Below are positions 1 through 9,748 of a stretch of 64,000 nt of DNA, piece after piece. A model generated the notes under the pieces. It saw only the letters and a list, made by a program, of their open reading frames with translations, did no database searches and was not told where the DNA came from. Made by a program: the position numbers and the translations under genes. Numbering within the stretch: position 1 is the stretch's first letter; each line of letters begins with the position of its first letter. Origin of the DNA: Myxococcales bacterium (lineage in GTDB: Bacteria; Myxococcota_A; Polyangia; Polyangiales; Houyiibacteriaceae); assembly GCA_024640845.1 (NCBI GenBank), contig JAHEEE010000145.1:83193-147192 (forward strand), written 5' to 3'.

Positions 1-2
1 AA

Positions 3-548
3 GCTCGGAAGCAGGCGCTCGACGAGGTTGCCGACTTCGTTTCAGCGAGGCTCCGCGCGCGGCAAGAGGCAAAGCTCAACTTCATCTGCACGCACAACTC
101 GCGGCGCAGCCAGATGGGGCAACTGTGGGGGGCCGCCGGGGCCGCGCATTTCGGCATCCACGGTGTTCGAACGTATTCCGGGGGTACCGAGGCGACGACG
201 TTCGACCCGCGTGCAGTAGCCGCGGTCGAGCGTGCCGGTTTCCGCGTAGACAATCCAGGTGGCGAGAACCCCCACTATGGAGTCACGTACACCCGCGGGG
301 GCCCGGTGATCGAGTGCTTCTCGAAGACCTACGACGATCCCTCGAATCCACGAGAGGACTTCGTGGCAATAATGACTTGTGCCGAGGCGGACGAGGCGTG
401 CCCGGTCGTCCATGGCGCGACGCTGCGGGCCCCGATTCGATACGACGACCCCAAGGTTGCAGATGGCACCCCCGAGGAGGCGTCGACGTACGACCAGCGT
501 TGCCTGCAAATCGCTACCGAGATGCTCTACTTGTTTGCGCGCGTCTAG
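3..548 (+). CDS. LMW protein-tyrosine-phosphatase / arsenate-reductase-like protein (5' truncated)
   Basis: The reading frame is open from the window edge, so the N-terminus lies outside; 181 codons are visible. About 29 residues in is the phosphatase P-loop CTHNSRR, fitting Cys-X5-Arg, preceded by the beta strand LNFI typical of low-molecular-weight tyrosine phosphatases and the ArsC enzymes derived from them. Family members of this type often sit in arsenic operons, and an ACR3 arsenite exporter lies 0.9 kb downstream on the other strand, so arsenate reduction is a reasonable role but is inferred. The stop overlaps the stop of the convergent SDR by the 4 bases CTAG. Confidence 0.75.
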   Translation, partial: ARKQALDEVADFVSARLRARQEAKLNFICTHNSRRSQMGQLWGAAGAAHFGIHGVRTYSGGTEATTFDPRAVAAVERAGFRVDNPGGENPHYGVTYTRGGPVIECFSKTYDDPSNPREDFVAIMTCAEADEACPVVHGATLRAPIRYDDPKVADGTPEEASTYDQRCLQIATEMLYLFARV

Positions 549-1420
549 CGGATGACGACGGGGCTTGGCTCCGGCGGGGCGCCTAGCAAGTCGCGATTCG
601 ATTTCGGTTGCCGCCCGTCGGCCTCGCAGATGCCGAGCTCTTCGGCGATCTCCGCGGCAATCAGCACTCGCCCTGATCTGTCCATTCGCTTCTCGTCCGC
701 GTGCATCGCTCCGATCACGTGCCCGATGAATTCCGGACTCTCCGCGTTGGCGAGGAACTTTCCGTACGGACCCTTCATGGCGTCGGGATGTTGAAAGAGC
801 GGCTCGTTGCGCTCCGTGCGCACGAAGCCGAGCCAGAGACTTACCGCGGCGACATCGTGCTCGCGCAAATCGATCGCCATGTCCATCGCCATCTTGTCGA
901 TACCCGCCTTGCCTGCTCCATAGGCGGGGCCGTGCATGTAGATGCGGCCGCCATAGCTCGAAGTGAAGGCGATGAGCCCGCCGCCCGTTCGGCTCATCAG
1001 AGGAGCGGCGTAGTAGCTTGCGACGTAGTGCGAGCGTTGGCCGACGTCGAGAATGCGCAATAGGTCTAGGGATTTCTCCCAGAACGGCCCGGGCTTGGCG
1101 AGCTCACGAGGAATTGCGGTTGCGTTGTTGACCAGAATATCGAGGCGCCCTTGCTCGTTCGCGATTCGTTCGAATAGTAGGCGGACGTCTTCGTCATTGG
1201 AATGGTCGCACGGAGCGGCGAGGCCGAAGCCTCCTGCCCGGGTGACGGCCTCTGCGGTCGCATACACCGTTCCTCCGAGTGGGTGGCTTTTGCTCTCGTC
1301 GGTGCTTCGGCCGGTCACGTACACGGTGGTGCCCGACGCCCCGAGCGCAACGGCAATTCCTTTGCCGACCCCGCGGCTCGCGCCGGTGACGACGGCGACT
1401 CGTTTCTTGTCTTCGCTCAT
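545..1420 (-). CDS. SDR-family oxidoreductase (DHRS1-like)
   Basis: A 291-residue short-chain dehydrogenase. The nucleotide-binding glycine motif TGASRGVGKGIA is at about residues 12-23, the NNA motif follows the fourth strand (LVNNAT), and the catalytic region reads SSYGGRIYMHGPAYGAGKAG, with Ser and the Y-X3-K pair in place. The arrangement resembles the DHRS1-type SDRs found in bacteria and animals, whose physiological substrates are poorly defined. It starts 4 bases after the ACR3 stop on the same strand, so the two are probably co-transcribed; whether it has any arsenic-related job cannot be told from sequence. Confidence 0.85.
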   Translation of the reverse strand: MSEDKKRVAVVTGASRGVGKGIAVALGASGTTVYVTGRSTDESKSHPLGGTVYATAEAVTRAGGFGLAAPCDHSNDEDVRLLFERIANEQGRLDILVNNATAIPRELAKPGPFWEKSLDLLRILDVGQRSHYVASYYAAPLMSRTGGGLIAFTSSYGGRIYMHGPAYGAGKAGIDKMAMDMAIDLREHDVAAVSLWLGFVRTERNEPLFQHPDAMKGPYGKFLANAESPEFIGHVIGAMHADEKRMDRSGRVLIAAEIAEELGICEADGRQPKSNRDLLGAPPEPSPVVIR

Positions 1421-1424
1421 GCCG

Positions 1425-2480
1425 CTAGGCTTCTAGCACGGCATCGGGCGCGAAGTATCGCCCCCGTATCCAGAGCGCCACGTTCACGAGGCCGATCATC
1501 ACCGGGACTTCGACTAGTGGGCCAATCACAGCCGCGAAGGCGGCGCCGTGATGAATGCCGAAGGTCGCGACGGCAACGGCGATCGCGAGCTCGAAGTTGT
1601 TGGACGCCGCCGTGAAGGAGAGCGTGGTAGCCACGGCGTAGTTGGCGCCGGCGGCTTTCGAAAGCCAGAACGAGATGAAGAACATCAGCACGAAGTAAAT
1701 CAGGAGCGGGATCGCGATGCGGACGACATCGAACGGCAGCGCCACGATCGCGTCGCCTTTCAGTGAAAACATCACGACGATCGTGAAGAGTAGGGCGAAC
1801 AGCGTGATTGGGCCGATACGCGGTGCAAACGACTTGTCGTACCACTCCCGCCCCTTCGTCTTGATGAGCGAGGCGCGTGTGAGGAAGCCCGCGGCGAACG
1901 GGATACCCAAGTAGATCGCGACGCTCTTCGCGATCTCTCCGATCGTGATGTCGACGACCATCCCTGTGAGCCCGAGCTGGTCCGGAAGCCAGGTCACGAA
2001 GAACCAGGCGTAGACGGAGAAGAACAGGATCTGGAAGATCGAATTGAACGCGACCAGGCCCGCAGCAAACTCTCGATCACCGCGCGCAAGGTCGTTCCAC
2101 ACGATGACCATCGCAATGCAACGAGCGAGACCGATGATGATGAGGCCGACCATGTAGTCCGGCTTGTCAGGGAGAAACAGCACAGCGAGCGCGAACATCA
2201 GGAAGGGGCCGATGATCCAGTTCTGGATCAGTGAAAGGGTCAGCACCTTCTTGTTGGTGAAGACGCGTCCCATCTCTTCGTAGCGAACCTTCGCGAGCGG
2301 CGGGTACATCATGAGGATCAGGCCGGCGGCGATCGGTAACGACGTCGTACCAATGCTCATCGCGTCCAGCGCGGTGGCGAAGCCCGGCACCAGGTACCCG
2401 AGCGACACACCGAGCGCCATGGCGGCGAAGATCCACAGCGTGAGGTAGCGATCGAGGAATGAAAGTCGAGGGCTTCGCAT
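1425..2480 (-). CDS. acr3: ACR3-family arsenite efflux transporter
   Basis: A 351-residue polytopic membrane protein with about ten hydrophobic segments. The stretch [12 protein letters not shown] contains the conserved cysteine region of ACR3 carriers and is followed by NDLARGD and VAFNSIFQ, also typical of the family. ACR3 proteins export As(III) across the inner membrane using the proton gradient. An in-frame TTG lies two codons upstream (2486), but the ATG at 2480 is the likelier start. It heads a two-gene minus-strand unit with the SDR and diverges from the ADC-family gene across about 60 bp that must hold both promoters. Confidence 0.9.
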   Translation of the reverse strand: MRSPRLSFLDRYLTLWIFAAMALGVSLGYLVPGFATALDAMSIGTTSLPIAAGLILMMYPPLAKVRYEEMGRVFTNKKVLTLSLIQNWIIGPFLMFALAVLFLPDKPDYMVGLIIIGLARCIAMVIVWNDLARGDREFAAGLVAFNSIFQILFFSVYAWFFVTWLPDQLGLTGMVVDITIGEIAKSVAIYLGIPFAAGFLTRASLIKTKGREWYDKSFAPRIGPITLFALLFTIVVMFSLKGDAIVALPFDVVRIAIPLLIYFVLMFFISFWLSKAAGANYAVATTLSFTAASNNFELAIAVAVATFGIHHGAAFAAVIGPLVEVPVMIGLVNVALWIRGRYFAPDAVLEA

Positions 2481-2539
2481 GGTCAATCCGAGCTGCTTTC
2501 CGTGGCGGAGTGGGGAAGCCTTCCATATACTCGCGCCCC

Positions 2540-3295
2540 ATGGAAGCCGAGGTTCGAGAGAAGCCGCGCCCGAACACCTATCAAATCCAAGGGCGCACGG
2601 TGACGATGCCGTGCCGCGTCAGGGACGCGTGCTCGGCGACGGCCACGTGGATGGTCAGTGCCAAGGCGGCGCAGGCGCTTCTTCCCGGACCCGAGCTGGA
2701 GATCGCCCAGGTGCTTCCGGGGCGGGGTCTCTTGAGCATCGCGTGCATCGACTACCGAGACAACGATCTCGGTGACTACAACGAGGTGTCGATCGCGTTC
2801 TTCGTTCACAAGCGGGGGGACCGTTCGGGTATTCCGTTCCTCGGGGCGATGTCAGACATGATGAGAGGGCGACTCCCGACGCACATCATTCATCTGCCGG
2901 TCAACCAGTCGTTCACGTGTGAGGCGGGGCGGGTCATCTGGGGCTTTCCGAAGACCGTGGACGAGATCGAGTTCGACACCACGGGCGATCGCGCGCGATG
3001 CGTGTGGAACAGGGATGGACAGAACGTCCTCAAGATCGGTCTGCCGATCGGCGGCACGCGTGAGTTCCCCGAACACGCGCTGAGCACGTACAGCTACATC
3101 GACGGTGCGCTTCACTCGACCTCGTTCGTGTCGAGCGCAGACAGTCTCGGAGTTCACATAGGGGGCGTTCGGCTGGCGCTTGGCGCGCACCCGATCGCGG
3201 ACGAGCTGAGGTCACTCGGCCTTCCGAAGCCGGCCATGATGAGCATGTGGCTCGGCAAGATGAGAGGGAAGTTCGAAGCCGCACGCCGTTGCTGA
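2540..3295 (+). CDS. Acetoacetate decarboxylase family protein
   Basis: 251 residues from the ATG at 2540; the frame is open further upstream, but that would run into the divergent ACR3 gene. The middle of the protein has the ADC-family pattern of a conserved hydrophobic core around [22 protein letters not shown] and [18 protein letters not shown]. True acetoacetate decarboxylases use a Schiff-base lysine; the lysine in GFPK is at the position usual for the family, but many members are not decarboxylases. Acetoacetate-related genes (CoA transferase, AtoE, BKACE) occur 18 kb away, not in the same unit. The substrate is unknown. Confidence 0.75.
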   Translation: MEAEVREKPRPNTYQIQGRTVTMPCRVRDACSATATWMVSAKAAQALLPGPELEIAQVLPGRGLLSIACIDYRDNDLGDYNEVSIAFFVHKRGDRSGIPFLGAMSDMMRGRLPTHIIHLPVNQSFTCEAGRVIWGFPKTVDEIEFDTTGDRARCVWNRDGQNVLKIGLPIGGTREFPEHALSTYSYIDGALHSTSFVSSADSLGVHIGGVRLALGAHPIADELRSLGLPKPAMMSMWLGKMRGKFEAARRC

Positions 3296-3327
3296 CCGCA
3301 GCACCATCGTTTGGAGGTTGCGTCAGG

Positions 3328-3876
3328 CTATTGCTTGGCCTGCCTGAGCCTGCTGAATCCCGTCGTGACGTATTGAACGATGCTGATGGCAATTGTGACC
3401 AGAATCGTCGCTCCGAGAGCCTCGACCACGATCATCGGCGGCCAACCGAGCCACGCATGAGCGATCGTGAGTAGGATGAACAGGATCTGGAGCACGGTGT
3501 TGAGCTTACTCGCGCGGGTAGGCTCGCCATGCACGGGCTCGACCAAGAAGTGATACACGATCGTCCCGGTGATGATGACGATGTCGCGGCCGATGACGAT
3601 CGCGGTGAACCACACCGGCACCCACCCCATCCAGGTCATTGTGACGAAGCTTGCGAACATCAAAAGCTTGTCGGCGGCGGGATCGAGGAGGCCTCCGAGC
3701 CGCGTCCGCCAGTCGAAGCGCCTCGCGAGGTAGCCATCCAAAGCGTCCGATAGGCCCGCGACTATGCTCAGGGACAGTCCCAGCCCATACCGTTCCTCCA
3801 GCAGAGCCCAGACGATCGGCGCAACCAGAATGATGCGCGCGATGCAGATCATGTTCGGGACGTACTTGAGCTTCAC
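3328..3876 (-). CDS. CDP-alcohol phosphatidyltransferase family protein
   Basis: A 182-residue integral membrane enzyme. It carries the complete CDP-alcohol phosphotransferase signature DG-X2-AR-X8-G-X3-D-X3-D, seen as DGYLARR... GGLLDPAADK. Such enzymes displace CMP from a CDP-alcohol (for example CDP-diacylglycerol) with a second alcohol to make phospholipid head groups; PgsA and cardiolipin-type synthases are relatives. Which alcohol is used cannot be read from sequence. The GTG at 3876, just before KLKYVPNMI, is chosen because the longer frame runs back into the upstream SDR, which ends 7 bases before. Probably co-transcribed with that SDR. Confidence 0.85.
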   Translation of the reverse strand: MKLKYVPNMICIARIILVAPIVWALLEERYGLGLSLSIVAGLSDALDGYLARRFDWRTRLGGLLDPAADKLLMFASFVTMTWMGWVPVWFTAIVIGRDIVIITGTIVYHFLVEPVHGEPTRASKLNTVLQILFILLTIAHAWLGWPPMIVVEALGATILVTIAISIVQYVTTGFSRLRQAKQ

Positions 3877-3883
3877 CGTGGCT

Positions 3884-4723
3884 CTATTTCGCTGTAAACC
3901 TGGCGTAGCCGACGGCGACTCGCTGATACGCGGTAGGTAGAAGCCGCACCATCCAGTCATAGACGCGGGCGTCCGGTCCCACGAGGATCCGGCGCTGGTT
4001 TCGCCTGACCCCTTCGATGATGGCCTTGGCAGCTGCGTCAGGGCTCGTAATGAAGGACTTCTCGAACTTCTTTCGGGTATCCTCTCCTTCGACCGCGAGA
4101 CCCAAGTCCTGAAGGCTGTCGTTCATACGCGAAGAACGCGCGATCGCGGTTTTGATGCCGCCAGGGTGGACGCTGCTGGCGCTCACGCCGTAGCCCAACA
4201 TGTCCAGCTCCTGGCGAAGTGATTCGGTGAACCCGCGCACCGCGAACTTGGCCGAGTTGTACGCCGACTGGCTCGGGATCCCCGCAAGCCCAAATACGCT
4301 CGAGATGTTGATGATGTGCCCTTCGCCCGTGGCCTTGAGGTGCGGAAGGAACGCCTTGGTGCCGTAAACGACGCCCCAGAAATTGATGTTCATCAACCAC
4401 TCGAAGTCCTCGTAGCTCATCTTCTCCACGGTGCTTCCGAGCGCGACGCCCGCGTTATTGAAGATGAGGTTGACCTTGCCGTGGTCCCGCGCGACTTCGT
4501 CGGCCCAAGCGTAGACCGCATCTCGGTTCGCCACGTCGACACTTTGCGAGGTCACTCGAACACCCAACCCGCTGACCTGAGCGACGGTCTCCGCAAGTCC
4601 ATCTTCGTTCACGTCGGACAATGCGAGATCGCAGTTCCGGCGGCCGAGCTCGAGGGCGAGTCCACGGCCGATCCCCGATCCCGCGCCCGTGATCGCGGCC
4701 ACCTTGCTGTCAAAGCTCTTCAT
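3884..4723 (-). CDS. SDR-family oxidoreductase
   Basis: 279 residues from the ATG at 4723, where KVAAITGAGSGIGRGLAL gives the Rossmann TGxxxGIG motif. NNAG follows, then ISSVFGLAGIPSQSAYNSAK, which supplies the catalytic Ser and the Y-X3-K pair, so it should be an active NAD(P)-dependent dehydrogenase. The C-terminal tail with RRILVGPDARVYDWMVRLLP resembles SDRs of lipid and xenobiotic metabolism in actinobacteria and myxobacteria. It is upstream of the CDP-alcohol phosphatidyltransferase on the same strand with a 7 bp gap. Confidence 0.88.
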   Translation of the reverse strand: MKSFDSKVAAITGAGSGIGRGLALELGRRNCDLALSDVNEDGLAETVAQVSGLGVRVTSQSVDVANRDAVYAWADEVARDHGKVNLIFNNAGVALGSTVEKMSYEDFEWLMNINFWGVVYGTKAFLPHLKATGEGHIINISSVFGLAGIPSQSAYNSAKFAVRGFTESLRQELDMLGYGVSASSVHPGGIKTAIARSSRMNDSLQDLGLAVEGEDTRKKFEKSFITSPDAAAKAIIEGVRRNQRRILVGPDARVYDWMVRLLPTAYQRVAVGYARFTAK

Positions 4724-4819
4724 ACGCGACGTTGGTAACCCATGATTCCTCCGGGGCCAAGCCGGATGTCCTGGGGCACCGCCATGTGGTAACGCTTCCC
4801 TGTGCGTGTCGACCCAAAA

Positions 4820-6226
4820 ATGGAAACACATGCGGTAAGCGCTTTTTGCGATGATGTCCTCGGCAACGCCGACGCCGTGGAGATCGCTCGCCGGATCGAG
4901 GACCGCGAGATCAGCGCGCATGAAGCCATCGAAGCGGCGATCGCACGGGCCGAGAAGGTCAATCCTCTGCTGAACGCAATCGCCGCCCGATCATTCGATT
5001 CGGCACGAAGGGATGCGGAGCATCCGCGTTCGGGAACGTTCGCGGGTGTACCCTCTTTCATGAAGGATAACGAGCTCGTGGAGGGCTCCTCCATGCGGTT
5101 TGGCTCGCGGGGGATACCGGACAAACCCGTGGATACGACCTCGCCGTTCGCCAAGCAGTACTTGTCGACCGGCGTCATCAACCTCGGCAAGACCACGACA
5201 CCTGAGTTCGGGCTGACCGGGACGACCGAGGCTCTGCTGCATGGACCGACACACAACCCCTGGAAGCTCGGTTTCTCGCCGGGAGGTTCATCGGGCGGCT
5301 CCGCGGCCTTGGTCGCAGCGGGAGTCGTGCCGATCGCTCACGCGAACGACGGAGGTGGGTCCACGCGGATTCCAGCCGCGTGCTGCGGGTTGGTTGGACT
5401 CAAGCCCTCGCGTGGGCGACTCGTCGAAATCGAGAGCGCAGCGCTGTTGCCCGTGAAGATCGTCCACCAGGGTATGCTCAGCCGCTCCGTGCGCGACACC
5501 GTGGCGTTCTACCAGGCTGCCGAGCGCTATCACCGCAACCCGCGATTGCCCGAGATCGGACGAGTGACAGGCCCCGGCCGTCGCTTGAGGATCGCGTTCT
5601 TCAGCGAGATCGAGGACGGTGTTCCGTCGCATCCCGAATGCGTCTCTGCGCTCATCGAGGCGGCTGCGCTCTGCGAAAGCCTCGGCCACTCGGTAGAGCG
5701 AGTACCGCCGCCGTTCGACGAGCGCTTCCACGAGGACTTTTTTCTCTTGTGGTCGACACTCGCGTTCGCGATCACCCAATTCGGCAAACAGCTCATCCAT
5801 CCCGATTTCGACAAAAGCAAAGTCGAGGACTTCACCAAAGGCCTCGTGGCACACTTCCAAGACAACGCCTGGCGCGTTCCTGCCGCTGTGTTTCGGCTAC
5901 GGAGGTTCGGGACGAAGTTTGCCCGTTCCTTCGATCGCTACGATGTGCTCATGAATCCAACCGTGGCGATGCCGGTTCCCGAGCTCGGCTTCATCGGTCC
6001 CGAGGTGGCCTTCGACACGGCGCTCGAACGCCTCAAATGGTTCATTCCGTTTTCGCCGATCCAAAACGTCTCGGGCACGCCGGCCATCTCATTGCCACTG
6101 GCCCAGAGCAAGAGCGGCCTCCCGATCGGAATTCAGCTCGGCTCCGCGATGGGAGCGGAGCGCACGCTCTTGGAGCTCGCTCTCGAGCTCGAAGAGGCGG
6201 CGCCATGGCCGACCCTCGCGAGCTAG
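4820..6226 (+). CDS. Amidase signature family hydrolase
   Basis: 468 residues from the ATG at 4820; a GTG at 4802 is an alternative. The amidase signature is clear: the catalytic lysine in GVPSFMKDN, and the Ser-rich stretch [16 protein letters not shown] containing the cis-Ser and nucleophilic Ser of the Ser-Ser-Lys triad, followed by [20 protein letters not shown]. These enzymes hydrolyse carboxylic amides or act as GatA-like transamidases. No GatB/GatC neighbour is present, so a stand-alone catabolic or processing amidase is more likely. The stop overlaps the convergent GDPD gene by CTAG. Confidence 0.9.
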   Translation: METHAVSAFCDDVLGNADAVEIARRIEDREISAHEAIEAAIARAEKVNPLLNAIAARSFDSARRDAEHPRSGTFAGVPSFMKDNELVEGSSMRFGSRGIPDKPVDTTSPFAKQYLSTGVINLGKTTTPEFGLTGTTEALLHGPTHNPWKLGFSPGGSSGGSAALVAAGVVPIAHANDGGGSTRIPAACCGLVGLKPSRGRLVEIESAALLPVKIVHQGMLSRSVRDTVAFYQAAERYHRNPRLPEIGRVTGPGRRLRIAFFSEIEDGVPSHPECVSALIEAAALCESLGHSVERVPPPFDERFHEDFFLLWSTLAFAITQFGKQLIHPDFDKSKVEDFTKGLVAHFQDNAWRVPAAVFRLRRFGTKFARSFDRYDVLMNPTVAMPVPELGFIGPEVAFDTALERLKWFIPFSPIQNVSGTPAISLPLAQSKSGLPIGIQLGSAMGAERTLLELALELEEAAPWPTLAS

Positions 6227-7272
6227 TCGCCCAAGAGTGCCGCAAGAATGGCCGGGTCGTCGGTGATGATCGCCGTGGAACCCTTGTCGAGCTGCTGCTG
6301 CATCAACACTACGTCGTTAACGCCCCAGACGTTGACCTGCAGACCCGAGTCGAGCGCGAGCTTAACGTCAGCCTCGAGGATGGACAATAGGGGGTGGATC
6401 GCGTCGAGATTCAACCTCACGGCCCTCTCGACGAATGCGGTGTCGGGGTTGCTTGAAATCAGTGCGGAATAAAATCCAGGCTGTAGGGTCTTCACCAGCT
6501 CTGCGGCCGTTTCGTCAAACGATGAAAAGAGCGTTTGCTCTTGGCCGCCGATGCGGATCACCTCCTCGAGCACGGCTTCGACCAAGTCGGTGGGCCCCGT
6601 CGTAGCGGTTCTGCAGTCCTCTCCGAACACTTTCAGCTCGATGTTGATCAGGGCATCGCTGCCGAGCGCGGCGTAGACTTCTTCCAACGTTGGTGGGTGA
6701 AGTGACGTGAGGTCGCCGTCGCTGTCGAGGAGCAGGCATGAGCGGACCTCCTCGAGCGTCATGGCGCTCACGCAACCCGTGCAGTCGGTCGTCCGATCGA
6801 CGGTGTCGTCGTGCATCACGATGATCCGCCCATCCATCGTGATTTCGGCGTCGAGCTCGACGCCGTTGGCGCCCTCCTGCATGGCCGTCTCGAACGACGG
6901 AATCGAGTTCTCCGGGAAAGGGTTGCCCTCTCCGGTGATCCCAGTGCCACGGTGGCCCAAGTTGGCGGATGGGGCTAGAGCCGCGATTCTCGCCCTCACG
7001 ATGTCTCCTGGCGCTCGTCCCATGCAAATGTTCCGTGCCTCCCATTCTGCGGCGCAGGCGCTCTCGTCGCACGCGTTGTCGGTGACGCAACTGTAGTAGT
7101 CGCTGGTTTCGTCGGGGCAGGGCGCCATCAGCGCCGCGTTGACGACGTTTTGGCAGTTCGGCAGCTCGGAGCACGCTGCACAGTAGTCGGTGGCGACAGG
7201 GTCAATGGGCGTCGAGCTAGACGAGCCGCACGCCGCGACCCACATCAACAGCCCGAGACTCAGTTTCGGCAT
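6223..7272 (-). CDS. Glycerophosphodiester phosphodiesterase family lipoprotein
   Basis: 349 residues from the ATG at 7272. The N-terminus LSLGLLMWVAAC gives a lipobox ending in Cys15, so a lipid-anchored envelope protein is predicted. Residues about 25-85 form a Cys-rich segment (CAAC, CQNV, CPDE, YSCV, CDES, CAAE, NICM) of a kind common in myxobacterial secreted proteins. The GDPD barrel follows with the GHRG motif, ENSIPSFETA, GVELDAEITMDGRIIVMHDD and a late NVWGVND. It should release glycerol-3-phosphate from glycerophosphodiesters in the periplasm. Confidence 0.9.
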   Translation of the reverse strand: MPKLSLGLLMWVAACGSSSSTPIDPVATDYCAACSELPNCQNVVNAALMAPCPDETSDYYSCVTDNACDESACAAEWEARNICMGRAPGDIVRARIAALAPSANLGHRGTGITGEGNPFPENSIPSFETAMQEGANGVELDAEITMDGRIIVMHDDTVDRTTDCTGCVSAMTLEEVRSCLLLDSDGDLTSLHPPTLEEVYAALGSDALINIELKVFGEDCRTATTGPTDLVEAVLEEVIRIGGQEQTLFSSFDETAAELVKTLQPGFYSALISSNPDTAFVERAVRLNLDAIHPLLSILEADVKLALDSGLQVNVWGVNDVVLMQQQLDKGSTAIITDDPAILAALLGD

Positions 7273-7307
7273 GTCGATTCGCAGGCAAGCATCGTGCGAA
7301 CGATACA

Positions 7308-7721
7308 TCATGACTTCGGCAGCGTCTCGTGCATTTCGAGGTCCGAGACGTGCATGTACCAAGGCGGGCGCGACCCGTAATACACGCTGAACGCGGGGCG
7401 CTCTCCTGGGTCGTCGTCGAGGCCGCCCGCGCCGACGACCATCACTTTGCCGTTCCGAGTCATCCAAGGCACCGCGGAGCCGCACTCGGTACAGAAGGCC
7501 GTGCTCCACCACTTGGCCGTTGGAAGCTCATAGCGCTTCACCTTGCTTTCCCCGTGCTCCCAGGTGAACTGGTCGACCGGCACGAAGAGGTTGGCGCAGT
7601 TCGAGGAGCCGGTCTTCTTCCTGCACCGGCTGCAGTGGCAGTACTGGAAACCTCGGTACGGCCCTTTGATGCGGTATGCGACTTCGCCGCATACGCAGGA
7701 CCCACGAGCCGCTTTGGTCAT
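7308..7721 (-). CDS. GFA / CENP-V family zinc protein
   Basis: 137 residues. The ATG at 7721 is supported by a GGAGG nine bases upstream. Cysteines are spaced as in the GFA (glutathione-dependent formaldehyde-activating) fold: SCVCGEV, YCHCSRCRK and FCTECGSAVP. The family binds zinc; the name comes from one biochemical report on Gfa, and most members have no known function. It stands alone between the CDF transporter and the GDPD lipoprotein on the same strand, with a 115 bp upstream gap. Confidence 0.85.
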   Translation of the reverse strand: MTKAARGSCVCGEVAYRIKGPYRGFQYCHCSRCRKKTGSSNCANLFVPVDQFTWEHGESKVKRYELPTAKWWSTAFCTECGSAVPWMTRNGKVMVVGAGGLDDDPGERPAFSVYYGSRPPWYMHVSDLEMHETLPKS

Positions 7722-7836
7722 CTTCCGATCCCTCCTGGTTCGAGCGATACGAGTACCGAACTCGCCGTCCGCTTGCAAGACCACGCTTGGTTTTTTCGCA
7801 GAGACCCCCATCACGACGATGGGATCGAGAGGCTGG

Positions 7837-8838
7837 TCAGTCCGGCTCGAGATCGACGTGCTGCGCTTCCGGCACGGCGTCGGTCAGCTTCTCCTCGAGC
7901 CGGTCGATCTCCTCACCAATCGCGTCCGTGACTTTGGCTCCGAACTCGACCAGCAAACGTTCGAGGTCCTCGGGGCTTTCGAGAGCAGCCCACGTCGTGC
8001 GGAGGTTGGTTTCCGCCAACAGAGCTCTGGCGAGCTCCCTGCCATCGAAGGTGACCTCGGCTTTGAAGCGCACCGCATCAGCACCGAGTTGGGACACTTT
8101 GACGTCCTTGACCCGAGCAACGACCGGGCTCTGCTCCAACACCGACACCATGCGGGCGACCGATTCCGTCGGAGGAGTACGGCCCAAGAGGAAGCGCCGG
8201 TTTCGATTGATGAGGAAGATGGCGGATAGGCCGAGCAGCAGGCCGATCGTGATCGAGCCCGCTCCATCCCATGCAGGGTTGCCGGTCAGCACGGTCAATC
8301 CGAGCCCAAGCATTGCCACGACCACACCGATCACCGCCGAGGAATCCTCGAGCACGACTGCAACGCCCATCGGGTCGGGTCCGCTTCGAATGTACCGCCA
8401 GATGGACTGCCCGCTTTGACGCGCCGAGGCTCTCACCGCCGATGCACCAAACGCGAGGGAGACGCCTTCGGCTCCGAGTGATACGAGGAGGATGACCAGC
8501 CCTGCTCGCACGTGGCTCAGAGGCTCCGGCGCCCAGAGCTGCTGGGCACCCCGAACGACCGAGACACCACTGCCGACGAACAACACTCCGGTGGCGGACA
8601 GGAGCGCCCATATGTATCGAGCGCGCCCGAATCCGTAGGGATGCTGGCTGTCGGGGCCGCGTTTCGAGCGGCTGATGCCGACGACCAAGAGGCCCTGGTT
8701 CGTGATGTCGGCCGCGGAATGGAGCGCCTCGGCCATCACCGCCGTCGAACCCGTGAGCAGGAATGCGACGACCTTTGCGGCGCCTATCATGAAGTCCACC
8801 AGCAGGGCGATGGCCACGGCGCGTGTGCTGGTCGTCAT
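7837..8838 (-). CDS. Cation diffusion facilitator (CDF) transporter, ZnT9-like
   Basis: 333 residues with about six membrane segments. TM2 has AEALHSAADITNQ, with the His and Asp of the ZnT9-type subgroup rather than the D-x3-D of YiiP. A second polar site reads LEDSSAVIG in TM5. The cytoplasmic C-terminal domain (after NRNRRFLLGR) has the beta-alpha-beta-beta pattern of CDF regulatory domains. CDF proteins export divalent metals such as Zn, Co or Mn in exchange for protons; which metal is unknown. The HPYGFGRARY loop is also typical. Confidence 0.88.
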   Translation of the reverse strand: MTTSTRAVAIALLVDFMIGAAKVVAFLLTGSTAVMAEALHSAADITNQGLLVVGISRSKRGPDSQHPYGFGRARYIWALLSATGVLFVGSGVSVVRGAQQLWAPEPLSHVRAGLVILLVSLGAEGVSLAFGASAVRASARQSGQSIWRYIRSGPDPMGVAVVLEDSSAVIGVVVAMLGLGLTVLTGNPAWDGAGSITIGLLLGLSAIFLINRNRRFLLGRTPPTESVARMVSVLEQSPVVARVKDVKVSQLGADAVRFKAEVTFDGRELARALLAETNLRTTWAALESPEDLERLLVEFGAKVTDAIGEEIDRLEEKLTDAVPEAQHVDLEPD

Positions 8839-8995
8839 GGCCTCATCCTAAGCTCAGATCGGGCGCGGATCCTCGGTCGCATCTGGCCATCACCGGTTAC
8901 CGTGGCCTCATTCGTCTTCTCCGCCTCCACCATGGTCAGTTGTGTCATAGTTGCAGCACTGTTGCCGAGCATTTCATGAAAAGAGGGAGCCGCTC

Positions 8996-9748
8996 ATGAT
9001 CGAGGTGATGACAGATCTTCCGGACCGCGTTCTCGGACTGAGGGCACATGGCGAGGTTTCCGCCCAAGACTACAAGGCTGTGCTCGTTCCCGCGATCGAG
9101 GAGAAGCTGACGAAACACAAGAAAGCGCGGCTGCTCTACATCCTAGGCGACGATTTCGAAGGCTATACCAGCGGAGCGGCTTGGGAAGACGCGAAGGTCG
9201 GGATGAAGCACCTCACCGACTTCGAGCGTGTTGCAGTCGTGACCGACGTCGACTGGATCGAGAAGATGATCAAAGCGTTTGGCTTCGTGATTCCGGGCGA
9301 GGTTCGCGTGTTCGAGGACGATGACCTAGACGAGGCGCGCCTTTGGATTTCGGAAACGCCCTCGCCGGGGCGCTTGGCCTTCGAGCTTCTCGAGGAGCAA
9401 GGCGTGCTCATCATGCAGCCACATGGGGAGCTCGAGGCCGCAGATTTCGAGAGGTTGAGCGCGCGCGTCGATCCTTACCTGGCAGAGGCGGGTGTTCTCG
9501 GTGGCGTGATGATCATCGCCGAGCACTTCCCCGGCTGGGACGATCTTGCCGCGTTGAGCTCACACCTTCGGTTCGTCCGAGAGCATCACCGGAAGATTCG
9601 GCGGGTCGCCCTGGTTACCTCGGATCGCCTCGTGTCCACGATCCCGCGATTCGCTTCCCACTTCGTCGATGCCGAAATTCGGTCCTTTCCCCTGCAACAA
9701 AGGGACGAGGCACTGCTTTGGGTTGGCGGGGGCTCCGGTGCGATCTGA
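8996..9748 (+). CDS. Tandem SpoIIAA-like (STAS-fold) protein
   Basis: 250 residues from the ATG at 8996, preceded by AGAGGGAG. It appears to be two copies of the SpoIIAA-like fold. Copy one (about 1-120) has LGLRAHGEVSAQDYKAVLVP and FERVAVVTDVDWIEKMIKAF; copy two (about 125-250) has LIMQPHGELEAADFERLSARV and IRRVALVTSDRLVSTIPRF. Both end in an acidic DEARLW or DEALLW segment. Single-domain relatives are soluble proteins thought to bind lipophilic ligands or to mediate regulation. The stop overlaps the start of the MscS gene by one base (TGATG), implying translational coupling. Confidence 0.8.
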   Translation: MIEVMTDLPDRVLGLRAHGEVSAQDYKAVLVPAIEEKLTKHKKARLLYILGDDFEGYTSGAAWEDAKVGMKHLTDFERVAVVTDVDWIEKMIKAFGFVIPGEVRVFEDDDLDEARLWISETPSPGRLAFELLEEQGVLIMQPHGELEAADFERLSARVDPYLAEAGVLGGVMIIAEHFPGWDDLAALSSHLRFVREHHRKIRRVALVTSDRLVSTIPRFASHFVDAEIRSFPLQQRDEALLWVGGGSGAI

